Shown here: positions 32,612-42,077 of the stretch, piece after piece
Position numbering within the stretch: position 1 is the first letter of the stretch
Layout of the letters: every line of letters begins with the position of its first letter
Origin: Alkalibacterium olivapovliticus
GTDB lineage: Bacteria; Bacillota; Bacilli; Lactobacillales; Carnobacteriaceae_A
Length of the DNA: 64,000 nt
Direction of reading: 5' to 3'
NCBI RefSeq assembly: GCF_003003275.1
Contig: NZ_PVTO01000003.1
Location: 1-64,000 of the forward strand
Notes under the pieces: model-generated
Told to the model about the DNA's origin: nothing
The model's database searches: none
What the model saw: the letters and a program-made list of their open reading frames with translations, nothing else
Position numbers and translations under genes: made by a program

Positions 32612-35266
32612 ATGTCTGAAAAGAAATGGTTTAACGTATCAGTTGAAGACGTAAACAGAGAAGTGAAAACAGATCTGAACAAAGGCCTGTCTACAGAAGA
32701 AGTTGATGAAAGACTGCAAGAATATGGATCTAATCAGTTGCCCGAAAAAGAAAAGAAATCGGAGTTGGCTAAATTTTTCAGCCATTTCGATGATATTCTG
32801 ATTTACATCCTGCTGGCAGCGGCAGTGGTCACATTGGTTTTAGGCCATTATGTGGATACGGTCGTTATCCTGCTGGTGGCAGTGATCAATGCACTGATCG
32901 GGTATGTTCAGGAAAACAAAGCTGAGAAAGCACTGGAAGGGATAAAAGAAATGTTGTCGCTTCAGGCAACGGTATTGAGGAACGGAAAAAGGGAAGACAT
33001 CGAGTCTGCAGATTTAGTTCCAGGTGATGTCGTTCTTCTTAAAGCGGGAGACAAAGTCCCGGCGGATATTCGACTGGTACAGGCAGATCGTTTAAATGTA
33101 GAAGAGTCTCCTCTGACAGGCGAATCCACCTCTGTTGAAAAGCAGACAGAAGTATTGCCTGAAGAAACGGTTCTTGCAGAACGGACAAATCTTCTGTTCT
33201 CCGGAACTGCTGTATCATCCGGTTCGGCTAAAGGAATCGTCATCGCAACAGGTGAACAGACAGAGCTGGGGCAGATCAACCGGTCGATAAGTGACGTGGA
33301 AGATATAAAAACACCGCTCCTTAAACAAATCGATACTTTCGGCAAGACAATCTCGATCGTTATTCTAGTGCTGGCGACCGGACTGTTCGGTTTTGGCCTA
33401 GTCATACATGATTATGAATGGGGGGAGCTGCTGCTGTCAGTGATCGGATTGACTGTTGCAGCTATTCCGGAAGGACTGCCGGCTATTTTGACCATCATCC
33501 TGGCTTTAGGCGTGCAGACGATGGCGGATAAGAAAGCCATCATGAGGACACTGCCGTCAGTGGAAACGCTGGGAGCCGTCACTGTCATCTGCACAGATAA
33601 AACTGGGACACTGACCAAAAATGAAATGACGGTCAAGTCTGTGATCACTAGAGAGGCCCGCTATAACATAACGGGAACCGGCTACGCTCCTGAAGGATCG
33701 ATCCAGCATAATGATGAAGAAGTAACTGTCTCGGAACACGACGACTTGCACCAGTTACTGACTGCCGTGCGAACCGTCAACGAAGCAGATATTCAGGAAA
33801 AGGACGGCCAGTGGATCGTCAGAGGGGATCCGACAGAAGGGTGTCTCATCACCCTGGCTGAAAAAGCTGATAAACCGATCAGCAGGCTGGAAAATTTGTC
33901 GAAGATCCCGTTTGATTCAGAATATAAATACATGGCGGGATTAGTTGAAATAAAGGGTAAGAAAACGATTTTTGTTAAAGGAGCTCCAGACCGGCTGTTT
34001 GAAATGGCTGATTTAAATGAGGGTTCAGAGGAAAGACAGTACTGGGAAGACCATATGATCAATCGGTCCAGAAAAGGAGAACGTGTGCTGGCGGCTGCAT
34101 TTAAAGATGTCAGTCAGGAAAAAGCTGAAATCGAACATGATGATGTCTTGTCGGGACTGACGATGCTTGGGTTGACAGGTATCATCGATCCGCCTCGAGA
34201 AAAAGTGATCGAAGCGGTCAGAACCTGCAGACAGGCCGGGATACAAGTGAAGATGATCACAGGAGATCATAAAGAAACGGCATTGGCCATTGCTAAACAA
34301 CTCAGGATCACCGATCATGATGATGTGATCGAAGGACGCGAACTGGATGCGATGAGCGGAGCTGAGTTGAAAGAAGCCGCTATGACATCAGACGTATTTG
34401 CACGCACAAGCCCTGACAATAAACTCCAACTTGTTGAAGCACTGCAGGAAAGGGGTCACATCAGTGCAATGACAGGAGATGGAGTCAATGATGCACCAGC
34501 TCTTAAACGAGCGGATATAGGAGTCGCAATGGGCATCAAAGGAACAGAAGTAGCAAAAGAGGCTTCAGAAATGGTACTGGCCGATGATAACTTTTCAACG
34601 ATTGTCAATGCGGTCAAAGAAGGGCGACGGGTCTATGATAATTTAAAGAAGACTATCTTATTCATTCTCCCGACCAATGGTGCAGAAGCTTTTCTGGTCA
34701 TGGCTGCCTTGCTGATCGGCATGGAGATGCCTATGACACCTGTTCAGATACTGTACGTGAATATGGTTACGGCTGTAACGGTTACTTTAGCGCTGGCTTT
34801 TGAACCACTGGAAGACGGGGCGATGAACAAGCCGCCTAGAAAAGCGAACGAAAAATTATTGAGTCCTTATTATATTTTCAGGATCGTGTTTGTGTCTCTC
34901 CTAATTGGAGGATTGATCATGTGGATGAACGGTCAGTTGTTGGCCAGTTATTCGATTGAACACGTTAATACTGTGACGCTGCATTCAATTGTTTTTGCCC
35001 AACTGTTTCACTTGTTCAATGTCAGAAATGAACGGCACTTCAGCTTAAACAAGCACTTTTTTGAAAATAAAGCGGCATTTATCGTATCAGGTTTACTCCT
35101 GTTCTTTCAGCTGGTCGTGACCTATGTCCCTTTTTTTTCTCAGGCTCTAGGACTCTATCCAATTGAGGGGATATACTGGATATTTCCTGTTATAATAGGG
35201 GTAACTGTATTTATAGTTGTAGAGATCGAAAAATTTATCACACGTACTGTCTTAAAACGGAAGTGA
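32612..35266 (+). CDS. P2-type cation-transporting ATPase, SERCA/Pmr1-like but with an altered M6 site
   Basis: 884 residues. The N-terminal actuator region includes EESPLTGES, Asp329 in DKTGTLT is phosphorylated, TGDHKETA and GDGVNDAPAL complete the HAD core, and about ten membrane helices surround them. In the ion site the M4 Glu (PEGLPA, Glu287) and M5 Asn689/Glu692 (NGAE) match calcium pumps, but M6 reads NMVTAVT with Ala721 where SERCA and Pmr1 have the essential Asp. Calcium may thus not be the substrate, or stoichiometry may differ; sodium or another cation is possible. It is followed at 34 bases by the amine-oxidase-like gene. Confidence 0.9.
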   Translation: MSEKKWFNVSVEDVNREVKTDLNKGLSTEEVDERLQEYGSNQLPEKEKKSELAKFFSHFDDILIYILLAAAVVTLVLGHYVDTVVILLVAVINALIGYVQENKAEKALEGIKEMLSLQATVLRNGKREDIESADLVPGDVVLLKAGDKVPADIRLVQADRLNVEESPLTGESTSVEKQTEVLPEETVLAERTNLLFSGTAVSSGSAKGIVIATGEQTELGQINRSISDVEDIKTPLLKQIDTFGKTISIVILVLATGLFGFGLVIHDYEWGELLLSVIGLTVAAIPEGLPAILTIILALGVQTMADKKAIMRTLPSVETLGAVTVICTDKTGTLTKNEMTVKSVITREARYNITGTGYAPEGSIQHNDEEVTVSEHDDLHQLLTAVRTVNEADIQEKDGQWIVRGDPTEGCLITLAEKADKPISRLENLSKIPFDSEYKYMAGLVEIKGKKTIFVKGAPDRLFEMADLNEGSEERQYWEDHMINRSRKGERVLAAAFKDVSQEKAEIEHDDVLSGLTMLGLTGIIDPPREKVIEAVRTCRQAGIQVKMITGDHKETALAIAKQLRITDHDDVIEGRELDAMSGAELKEAAMTSDVFARTSPDNKLQLVEALQERGHISAMTGDGVNDAPALKRADIGVAMGIKGTEVAKEASEMVLADDNFSTIVNAVKEGRRVYDNLKKTILFILPTNGAEAFLVMAALLIGMEMPMTPVQILYVNMVTAVTVTLALAFEPLEDGAMNKPPRKANEKLLSPYYIFRIVFVSLLIGGLIMWMNGQLLASYSIEHVNTVTLHSIVFAQLFHLFNVRNERHFSLNKHFFENKAAFIVSGLLLFFQLVVTYVPFFSQALGLYPIEGIYWIFPVIIGVTVFIVVEIEKFITRTVLKRK

Positions 35267-35300
35267 CATGCAGTAAGGGAAAATTGTTAGGAGGAAGAAT

Positions 35301-36590
35301 ATGGGTACAAGAGAAAACAAACCAGTTGATGTGGTGATTGTTGGAGCGGGGCTTGCAGGGTTATCTGCGGCTCTAAAAGTAAAAGACGAAGGCTTGTCTT
35401 ATGTCGTGCTGGAAGCGACGGAACGTGCCGGAGGCAAAGTACACACTGAAATTTCTGAAGATGGCAAACGATTCTACGAACAAGGGGCACAGTTTGTTAA
35501 TAGTGAGATGACTGGAATCGTCTCACTGATAAAGGAATCTGGTATGGAACTGGAACACACCGATATTTCTGAAGAGTCCATTGTCATCAATGAAAAAAAC
35601 AAACGGGTCATTGAATTGAGAGAGAGTGAAGGAGAGAAGCTGCTAGACAACCTGTCTATTACAAGTGATGCGCCTCTCTCAGAAGTCCTTGATCAGTCGA
35701 TTGATACAAAGTGGGAAAAGCGGATGCTGAAAAGTTATATTGCGGCAGAGACAACCGTCAACAGTGAACATATCAATGCAAAATCTGCTGGCAAGCTGAT
35801 CAGTCGCATCACGACACACGAAAATGAACTGAAGTATCAGGCAAACGGTCCCTTAAATAATGTAATTGCCCATCTTGAGAAACAGTTGGATGAAGCCATT
35901 CATTACTGTGAACCAGTAGTTTCAGTCATGAGATCTGGTGGGAAGTATGAAGTCAGAACGGAAAACAATAATGTATATACTGCAAAAGCTGTTGTATTAG
36001 CCGTTCCTCCAACTGTCGGCACCCGCATTGAACTCGATAATCAGCTGGAAAGCCACTTTGGAAGAGCGCTGGACAGTTACCTTGACGGATCTGTTATTAA
36101 ATTGACATTTGTTTATGCAGACAATTTCTGGAGTCACCATAAGGTCAACGGGAAAGAAAAGAAAGTATTTGGTGTGATCTATGTTGGCAATGAAGGAGTC
36201 AATGTCATGGATTCCTCTAAAGGGGAAGATGAGAACCGTCTGACCATGTTTATCGGCGGAGATAAAGCAAAAGATCTTGTCAATGTTCCGCCTCAGGTAA
36301 GAGAAAATTTTGCTTTGGACCGCTTAACAGAAGTGTTTGGTGACACTGCTGAAGAGTATAAAGATGTCGAAGAAAGCATCTGGGTGGATTCTCCTTATTA
36401 TGGTGGAGGATACGGCGCGATGGTTCACACTGACGGGAATTCAGATGCAGAATTAGTCCTGGGCAAGCCCTTTGAGCAAGTTGTTTTTGCCAGTACAGAA
36501 CTCGCACCGAAATTTCCGTATTTTATGGAAGGTGCGATAAGATCGGGTAGGCAAAGTTCTGAACGATTGATAAACGATTTGAAGAGATAA
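35301..36590 (+). CDS. Flavin-dependent amine oxidase-like protein
   Basis: 429 residues. VIVGAGLAGLSAALKV near residue 13 is the FAD dinucleotide motif, followed by LEATERAGGKVHT, the GG motif typical of monoamine oxidase, phytoene desaturase and protoporphyrinogen oxidase relatives. ASTELAPKFPYFMEGAIRSGRQSSERL at the C terminus (read in parts) is the conserved FAD-binding end, although the usual Thr/Trp pair is replaced. AGGAGG precedes the ATG. It probably shares a transcript with the ATPase. The oxidised substrate is unknown. Confidence 0.88.
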   Translation: MGTRENKPVDVVIVGAGLAGLSAALKVKDEGLSYVVLEATERAGGKVHTEISEDGKRFYEQGAQFVNSEMTGIVSLIKESGMELEHTDISEESIVINEKNKRVIELRESEGEKLLDNLSITSDAPLSEVLDQSIDTKWEKRMLKSYIAAETTVNSEHINAKSAGKLISRITTHENELKYQANGPLNNVIAHLEKQLDEAIHYCEPVVSVMRSGGKYEVRTENNNVYTAKAVVLAVPPTVGTRIELDNQLESHFGRALDSYLDGSVIKLTFVYADNFWSHHKVNGKEKKVFGVIYVGNEGVNVMDSSKGEDENRLTMFIGGDKAKDLVNVPPQVRENFALDRLTEVFGDTAEEYKDVEESIWVDSPYYGGGYGAMVHTDGNSDAELVLGKPFEQVVFASTELAPKFPYFMEGAIRSGRQSSERLINDLKR

Positions 36591-36597
36591 CTACAGC

Positions 36598-36643
36598 AAA
36601 AACCAGACCCCTGAGTGAGCGCTCAAGAAGGTCTGGTTTTTTT
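36598..36643. terminator. Bidirectional terminator
   Basis: AAAACCAGACC (36598-36608) pairs with GGTCTGGTTTT (36630-36640), with an inner TGAGC/GCTCA stem and a T tract. Confidence 0.85.
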
Positions 36644-36651
36644 GTATTCAG

Positions 36652-37914
36652 TTAGATTTCAGGAACGTCTGCAATAATTGTTTCCTCAACTGCTGGTGCA
36701 CCCTTCTGGAAATGTGTTGCATAAACTTTGTCGATGACAACCGCTATCGCATTATCACCGGATACATTGGCTGCAGTACCGAAGCTGTCTTGAGTGATGT
36801 AAAGCGTGATGAGCAGGTTACCTAATGTGCCGGTTGGATCGATCCCAACAAGGTAGACAAATGGCAATGCACTCATGATTGCTCCACCCGGTGCTCCGGG
36901 AGCAGCAACCATAGCGACGCCCAATGTGGCGATGAATCCGGCCATCATTCCGATTCCATGGGGCATATCGAACATGAGGAGAACAGCGGTCACACAAGAG
37001 GTGATTGTGACGATACTCCCCATCAAATGAATGGTAGCACTCAATGGGATAACAAATTCTCTGATTTCTTTGGAGACACCATTCTTACGGGCACATTCCA
37101 TATTGACTGGAATTGTTGCAGCAGAAGACTGTGTGCCTAAGGCTGTAAAGTAGCCGGGAATCTGATGTTTCAGCAATACAAACGGGTTTTTCCCGCTGTA
37201 GAATCCAGCCATAAGGAACATCATGGTGACCAGGAGCAACTGCAGGGCAATGACAACAAGGAACACTCTCCAGAATACGGACAATAAAGAAAATGCAGTC
37301 CCTGTGTAGCTCAGGTTCAGGAAATTACCAAAGATATAGATCGGCAGTCCTGGAATGATAATCGATTTCAGGATCATGGTAATGATGTCACCGAATTCTG
37401 AAAAGAAGCCGTACATGACATCACCTTTACCTTCAGATCTGAGCCAGGAAATAAAGACGCCGATTAAGAAAGCGAATATGATAGCAGAGGTTACCCCTAA
37501 AAGAGGATCAAGCGGTAAAGTGAATATCGGCTCCAGTGCTGCTGTATCTGACTGGACTGTATCCCTGACAGATGCATCGATAAACAGGGGGAATACAGTG
37601 GATGCGATCAGGTAAGCAATAAATCCGGCAACTAGGGTTGAACCATAGGCTAAAATCGCATTCAAGCCAAGCAACTTACCAGCGCCTTGTGTAATGTCGG
37701 AAATGCCTTTAATGACGTAACCAATGATCATAAGTGGAATGACAAAAGCTAAAAGACTACTGAACAGGCTCGAAATCGTGATGGGAATGCGAAGAATGAA
37801 ATCTGGAATGAATGCCATCTGACCGACAGCGACACCCAGAATAATAGCAATAATCAATTTAGGGACTAACCCCAACTTAAATGGTTTCTTTGTTTCCAAT
37901 ACTAACTCCTCCAA
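36652..37914 (-). CDS. Dicarboxylate/amino acid:cation symporter (DAACS family), copy 1
   Basis: 420 residues with eight or more hydrophobic segments and two re-entrant loops, as in glutamate/aspartate symporters. FTALGTQSSAATIPVN holds the serine-rich hairpin 1, and MVAAPGAPGGAIMSALP the hairpin 2; the ion/substrate segment near LITLYITQDSFGTAANV replaces the usual NMDG-type order. It imports an organic acid or amino acid with a cation, here unknown. AGTTAGT after GGAGG precedes the ATG. A very similar gene lies immediately upstream, implying tandem duplication. Confidence 0.9.
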   Translation of the reverse strand: MEELVLETKKPFKLGLVPKLIIAIILGVAVGQMAFIPDFILRIPITISSLFSSLLAFVIPLMIIGYVIKGISDITQGAGKLLGLNAILAYGSTLVAGFIAYLIASTVFPLFIDASVRDTVQSDTAALEPIFTLPLDPLLGVTSAIIFAFLIGVFISWLRSEGKGDVMYGFFSEFGDIITMILKSIIIPGLPIYIFGNFLNLSYTGTAFSLLSVFWRVFLVVIALQLLLVTMMFLMAGFYSGKNPFVLLKHQIPGYFTALGTQSSAATIPVNMECARKNGVSKEIREFVIPLSATIHLMGSIVTITSCVTAVLLMFDMPHGIGMMAGFIATLGVAMVAAPGAPGGAIMSALPFVYLVGIDPTGTLGNLLITLYITQDSFGTAANVSGDNAIAVVIDKVYATHFQKGAPAVEETIIADVPEI

Positions 37915-38240
37915 TATCTTCTATTTATAGTGAGTCATAACTTAGTGCAGAAAATAGGTTACCCCTTTGCGAACCGACTTGATGCAATCCCTTACATTTT
38001 GTTTGTTGCTTAACGAACCTTCCTGACACCTCCTATTAAAAAAGCTGTTGCTATCAGTATACAATAGAAGAATATAATTAGTAATATAATTCAAATAGGA
38101 GTTAGTGAAAATTTTATCATGTATATAGCTGTTTTATTAAAACGCTTTCATAAAAGAGAGAAAATCTGAGCAGATCGAGGAGAATCACTGGAGGTGACGG
38201 CCTCAAACCGCTCGGATTTTCAGCATAGAGATGTAATCGA
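37915..38240. other. Leader between the two symporter genes
   Basis: About 325 bases. On the minus strand it contains the terminator of copy 2 (38161-38222), a TATACT element (38055-38060) that may be the -10 of copy 1, and an untranslated leader of about 140 bases with a hairpin-prone AGGAGGTGTC stretch. No gene is seen. Confidence 0.4.
38161..38222 (-). terminator. Terminator of symporter copy 2
   Basis: GAAAATCTGAGC and GCTCGGATTTTC form a stem of about 11 bp with one G-U type mismatch around a GC-rich middle; on the minus strand TTTTCTCTCTTTT follows. Confidence 0.65.
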
Positions 38241-39485
38241 TCACTCGGCTGCTTTAACTTTAATTCCTTTAATATCGGGTGCTGGCTCTTTCAGGAAATA
38301 CGAAGAGTAGACTTTGTCTATGATCAGCGCTAGGGCGTTGTCACCTGATACATTAGCGGCTGTACCAAAACTGTCCTGAGTGATATAGAGCGTGATTAGC
38401 AAGTTCCCCAAAGTACCTGTCGGATCGATTCCTACCATATAGACAAAGGGCAGAGCACTCATAATTGCGCCACCTGGTGCACCGGGTGCAGCGACCATTG
38501 CAACACCCAGAGTTGCAATAAAGCCTGACATCATACCAAATCCATGGGGCATGTCAAACATCAGCAGAACAGCAGTGACACAGGAGACGATCGTGACGAT
38601 ACTGCCCATCAAATGGATCGTTGCACTTAAAGGAATAACAAATTCCCTGATTTCTTTAGAGACACCATTATTTTTTGCACATTCCATATTCACTGGAATA
38701 GTGGCAGCAGATGATTGTGTACCTAAAGCTGTGAAGTAGCCGGGAATCTGATTTTTCAACAGAAATAGTGGACTTTTACCAGTGTAGAAGCCGGCAATCA
38801 GAAACATGATAACAATCAGCAACAGCTGGAGGGAAATAACGACCAGGAATACACGCCAGAATACAGACAATAAAGAGAATGCTGTGCCTGTATAACTCAA
38901 GTTCAGGAAATTCCCGAAAATGTATATCGGCAAACCGGGTATAATAATTGTTTTCAGTATCAGGGTGATGATTTCACCGAATTCAGAGAAGAAGCCGTAC
39001 ATCACTTCTCCTTTACCTTCTTCACGAAGCCAGGAGATATAAATGCCGAATAAGAAGGCAAAAATAATAGCAGATGTGACGCCGAATAAGGGCTCAAGCG
39101 GTAATGTGAATATAGGCTCCAATGCAGCCGTCTCAGTCGAAACCGTATCTCTGACAGATGCATCGATAAACAATGGAAATACAGCGGAGGCAACCATATA
39201 GGCAATAAATCCGCCAATCAAAGTAGATGAATAAGCTAGGACAGCATTTAACCCTAATAGTTTTCCTGCTCCTTGTGTCAGGTCTGAAATTCCTTTAACA
39301 ACATACCCAACAATCATTAGTGGAATGATGAACGCCAGCAGGCTGCTGAATAAGCTGGAAATGGTTACGGGTATACGCAGTAAAAAATCTGGTATAAACG
39401 GTAATTGTCCTATCAGTACTCCGAGTACGATAGCTATGAGCAGCTTTGGTACCAGCCCAATCTTAATGTCACTTAACTTTTTCAT
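38241..39485 (-). CDS. Dicarboxylate/amino acid:cation symporter (DAACS family), copy 2
   Basis: GGGGGAGAG selects the ATG at 39485 over one 13 codons earlier, giving 414 residues. It matches copy 1 almost throughout, including the two hairpin motifs (FTALGTQSSAATIPVN and MVAAPGAPGGAIMSALP). Differences concentrate at both termini and in short loops, for example STETAALEP against QSDTAALEP. Each copy has its own terminator and leader, so the pair may be differentially expressed. Substrate unknown. Confidence 0.9.
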   Translation of the reverse strand: MKKLSDIKIGLVPKLLIAIVLGVLIGQLPFIPDFLLRIPVTISSLFSSLLAFIIPLMIVGYVVKGISDLTQGAGKLLGLNAVLAYSSTLIGGFIAYMVASAVFPLFIDASVRDTVSTETAALEPIFTLPLEPLFGVTSAIIFAFLFGIYISWLREEGKGEVMYGFFSEFGEIITLILKTIIIPGLPIYIFGNFLNLSYTGTAFSLLSVFWRVFLVVISLQLLLIVIMFLIAGFYTGKSPLFLLKNQIPGYFTALGTQSSAATIPVNMECAKNNGVSKEIREFVIPLSATIHLMGSIVTIVSCVTAVLLMFDMPHGFGMMSGFIATLGVAMVAAPGAPGGAIMSALPFVYMVGIDPTGTLGNLLITLYITQDSFGTAANVSGDNALALIIDKVYSSYFLKEPAPDIKGIKVKAAE

Positions 39486-39791
39486 AAATACTCTCCCCCG
39501 AGAATGGTGGTCCAGTGTGGACACCGTGTTTTTTCCTCCCTATTCAGGTAGGTCAAATCATTATACTACATTAAAAAACAATTAGTAATAAAATAGAAGG
39601 AATTCATCTATACTATTGTGAAATACTGCATTTGTTTCGAATGAGCGATGATGTAAGCCGATTCAATACCATTTTCAGTGTTTAAATGAAAGCCGAAAAA
39701 AACCATGAAAAGTAAATTAATGCTTTTTCACTTTCTAAAAGTTAGTAAAATGGTATAGTAGAGTTACGATTATGTGGAAGGTGGATGTAAA

Positions 39792-40787
39792 GTGAGATTA
39801 AGTGTATTAGATCAGGCGCCCATAACAAGTGGCAGTACGCCTCAAAGCGCAATTGAAAAAGCCGTAGAATTAGCTGAAGTAGCAGAAGAACTGGGGTATT
39901 CTCGCATGTGGATGGCAGAACATCATGGAAGTGATTCGTTTGCCAGCTCTGCTCCTGAAATTATACTAGCGTATTTAGCGGCCAGAACGTGTCGGATTAG
40001 ACTAGGGACTGGCGGTACCATGATGATGCATTATTCTCCATTGAAAATGGCTGAAGTCTTCAAGACACTTAGCGCACTTGCTCCTGGACGCATCGATTAT
40101 GGTGTCGGACGGGCACCTGGAGGAGATCAGCGGTCAATATACGCTCTGTCCCAAGGGAATAAACCTAATTTCGATCAACTGTATGATAATCTGGAGGTAG
40201 CCTTGGATTTGATAAAAAATACCATTCCAGACAACTCGTTATACAGATACACTATAGCCTCTCCAGAAAACGTCACACTTCCAGAAGCATGGCTTTTGGG
40301 ATCAAGTGGGGATAGTGCCATACAGGCTGGCAGAATGGGAATGGGGTATTCGTTTGCGCAATTTTTCATGTTAGGGGCTATGCGCAAAGAGCTGTTCGAC
40401 TTATATAGAAGCAGTTTTGTCCCATCTGAATTTATGGCTGAACCTGATATCAGTGTTGCGTATCTAGTGACTGTTGCTGAAACGACCGAAGAAGCAGAAT
40501 TCCAGGCGAAGCCTCAGGATATCGCTCGTATCAGATTAAACCAGGGACGTATGGAACCGCTGATGACGCCCGAAGAAGCTGAAGATTACCCACTGAGTGA
40601 TGACGAAAGGCAGGCTATATAGACTAACCGTGAAATTCATTTAGTGGGAACCGCTAAAGAAGTGGCGGATAAGTTAAGACAGGATCAGGAAGTCTACGGA
40701 TTTCATGAGGCAATGATCTGCAGTATCGCACATACGCAGGCTCAAAGGCTTAAAACCTATGAATTATTAGCTAAAGAATTACTATAA
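39792..40787 (+). pseudogene. Luciferase-like (LLM) flavin monooxygenase with a late in-frame TAG
   Basis: GTG at 39792 behind AAGGTGG opens a frame of the MsnO8-type LLM family: LSVLDQAPITSG at the start, SRMWMAEHHG near residue 39, LGTGGTMMMHYSPLKMAEVF near 75 and RIDYGVGRAPGGD. The frame meets TAG at 40620-40622 after 276 residues, then continues in frame for 54 residues (NREIHLVGTAKEVADKL and AQRLKTYELLAKELL), which is the normal C-terminal end including the last barrel strand. The full protein would be about 331 residues, the family length. The truncated product would lack part of the barrel. Confidence 0.82.
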
Positions 40788-40817
40788 TTATCTGTAAGTT
40801 GAAAGGAAGATGTTTAA

Positions 40818-41771
40818 ATGAACGTTTCACTGATTGAACCTTTGAGAGTGCCGAAAGAATTGATTTTTGAATTAGCCCAGCCAATCAAAGAGATGGGGCA
40901 CGAATTTGTCTACTATGATGAAAAGACAACAGATCCAGAAGAACTCTACGACAGAAGCAAAGAGGCTGACATCGTGATGATCGGCAACAACCCGTATCCG
41001 AAAGAGGTCGTTTTGAAACTGGAACGCACGAAGCTGATAAACGTCGCTTTTACAGGTATTGATCATGTTGGGAGAGAAGCTGCCAGAGAAAAAGGCATTA
41101 AAATTGCAAATGCGTCGGGTTATTCCGATCAGTCAGTCGCGGAACTAGTGATTGGACTGACACTCGATGTCTACCGCTCGATTTCAAAAGGCAACAGGGA
41201 TGTCCGTTTAAGTGAATTTCCTGGCATGATTCAGGGCAGAGAGATCAGAGGAAAAACTGTCGGAATCATCGGAACAGGAAACATCGGACTGAAGACAGCA
41301 GAGCTGTTCAAATCCTTTGGTACCGAACTGATCGGGTATAACCGGACTGAAAAAGAAGAAGCTAAAGAACTCGGTCTGACCTATCACTCACTGGATGACG
41401 TATTGTCTAAAAGTGATATCGTCTCGGTTCATCTGCCATTAAATGAGGAGACTAGAGGCTTTCTGTCAGCTGATAAGTTGAGTAAACTGAAAGACTCGGC
41501 TGTTCTGATCAATTGTGCGAGAGGCCCGATCATTGATAATGACGCGCTGGCACGATTGCTGAACGATGGAAAAATCGCCGGTGCAGGTATTGATGTATTT
41601 GATATGGAGCCACCAATACCGGCAGACTACCCCCTTCTTGAAGCGAAGAATGCAATCCTTACACCACACGTCGCTTATCTGACGGACGAAGCAATGGTTG
41701 CAAGGGCTAAAATAGCCTTCACCAATACAGTTGCTTATCTAAAAGGTCATCCTGAAAATATAATAGAGTAG
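40818..41771 (+). CDS. D-2-hydroxyacid dehydrogenase family protein
   Basis: 317 residues. The NAD Rossmann motif is GIIGTGNIGLKTAELF near residue 148. Catalytic residues sit in the usual places: Arg in NCARGPIIDND near 233, Glu in DVFDMEPPIP near 262 and His in LTPHVAYLT near 284. The family reduces 2-keto acids to D-2-hydroxy acids or oxidises them back; the substrate is not evident. GAAAGGAAG precedes the ATG. It lies 30 bases after the broken LLM gene and could be on the same transcript. Confidence 0.92.
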   Translation: MNVSLIEPLRVPKELIFELAQPIKEMGHEFVYYDEKTTDPEELYDRSKEADIVMIGNNPYPKEVVLKLERTKLINVAFTGIDHVGREAAREKGIKIANASGYSDQSVAELVIGLTLDVYRSISKGNRDVRLSEFPGMIQGREIRGKTVGIIGTGNIGLKTAELFKSFGTELIGYNRTEKEEAKELGLTYHSLDDVLSKSDIVSVHLPLNEETRGFLSADKLSKLKDSAVLINCARGPIIDNDALARLLNDGKIAGAGIDVFDMEPPIPADYPLLEAKNAILTPHVAYLTDEAMVARAKIAFTNTVAYLKGHPENIIE

Positions 41772-41774
41772 AAA

Positions 41775-41806
41775 AATCCCCTCGAGAGAACTCGAGGGGA
41801 TTAATT
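41775..41806 (+). terminator. Terminator after the hydroxyacid dehydrogenase
   Basis: AATCCCCTCGAG (41775-41786) pairs perfectly with CTCGAGGGGATT (41791-41802). Confidence 0.9.
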
Positions 41807-42077
41807 GTTGATAACGACCGGAATGCAGACCATTTTATCAGGAAACTGATAAAATGCCCCCTCTTGAATAAAATAAAGAGTGATGCTGGTCGGAAAATGA
41901 TGTTGAATTAAAGCAGTTAACGACATATTATCGAAAACTCCTGCAGATTAACTGGTAATCTGCAGGAGTTGACTTTAAATAGGCCTTTGCTTCTTTAGAA
42001 AAAATGTAAACGTAAGAAGTTAACAGTCTACACTGAGAAACTCCTGACGTTTACCTGATATCATCCTTAAAGTGTGA
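41807..42077. other. Gene-free region with two further perfect hairpins
   Basis: CATTTTATCAG (41831-41841) and CTGATAAAATG (41846-41856) form an 11-bp stem closed by a GAAA tetraloop; AACTCCTGCAGATTA (41936-41950) and TAATCTGCAGGAGTT (41956-41970) form a 15-bp stem with a 5-base loop. GTAAACGT/ACGTTTAC (about 42006-42053) is a third pair that may end the ATP-grasp gene. The first two are not followed by T tracts in either direction as clearly as a terminator would be. Confidence 0.55.
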
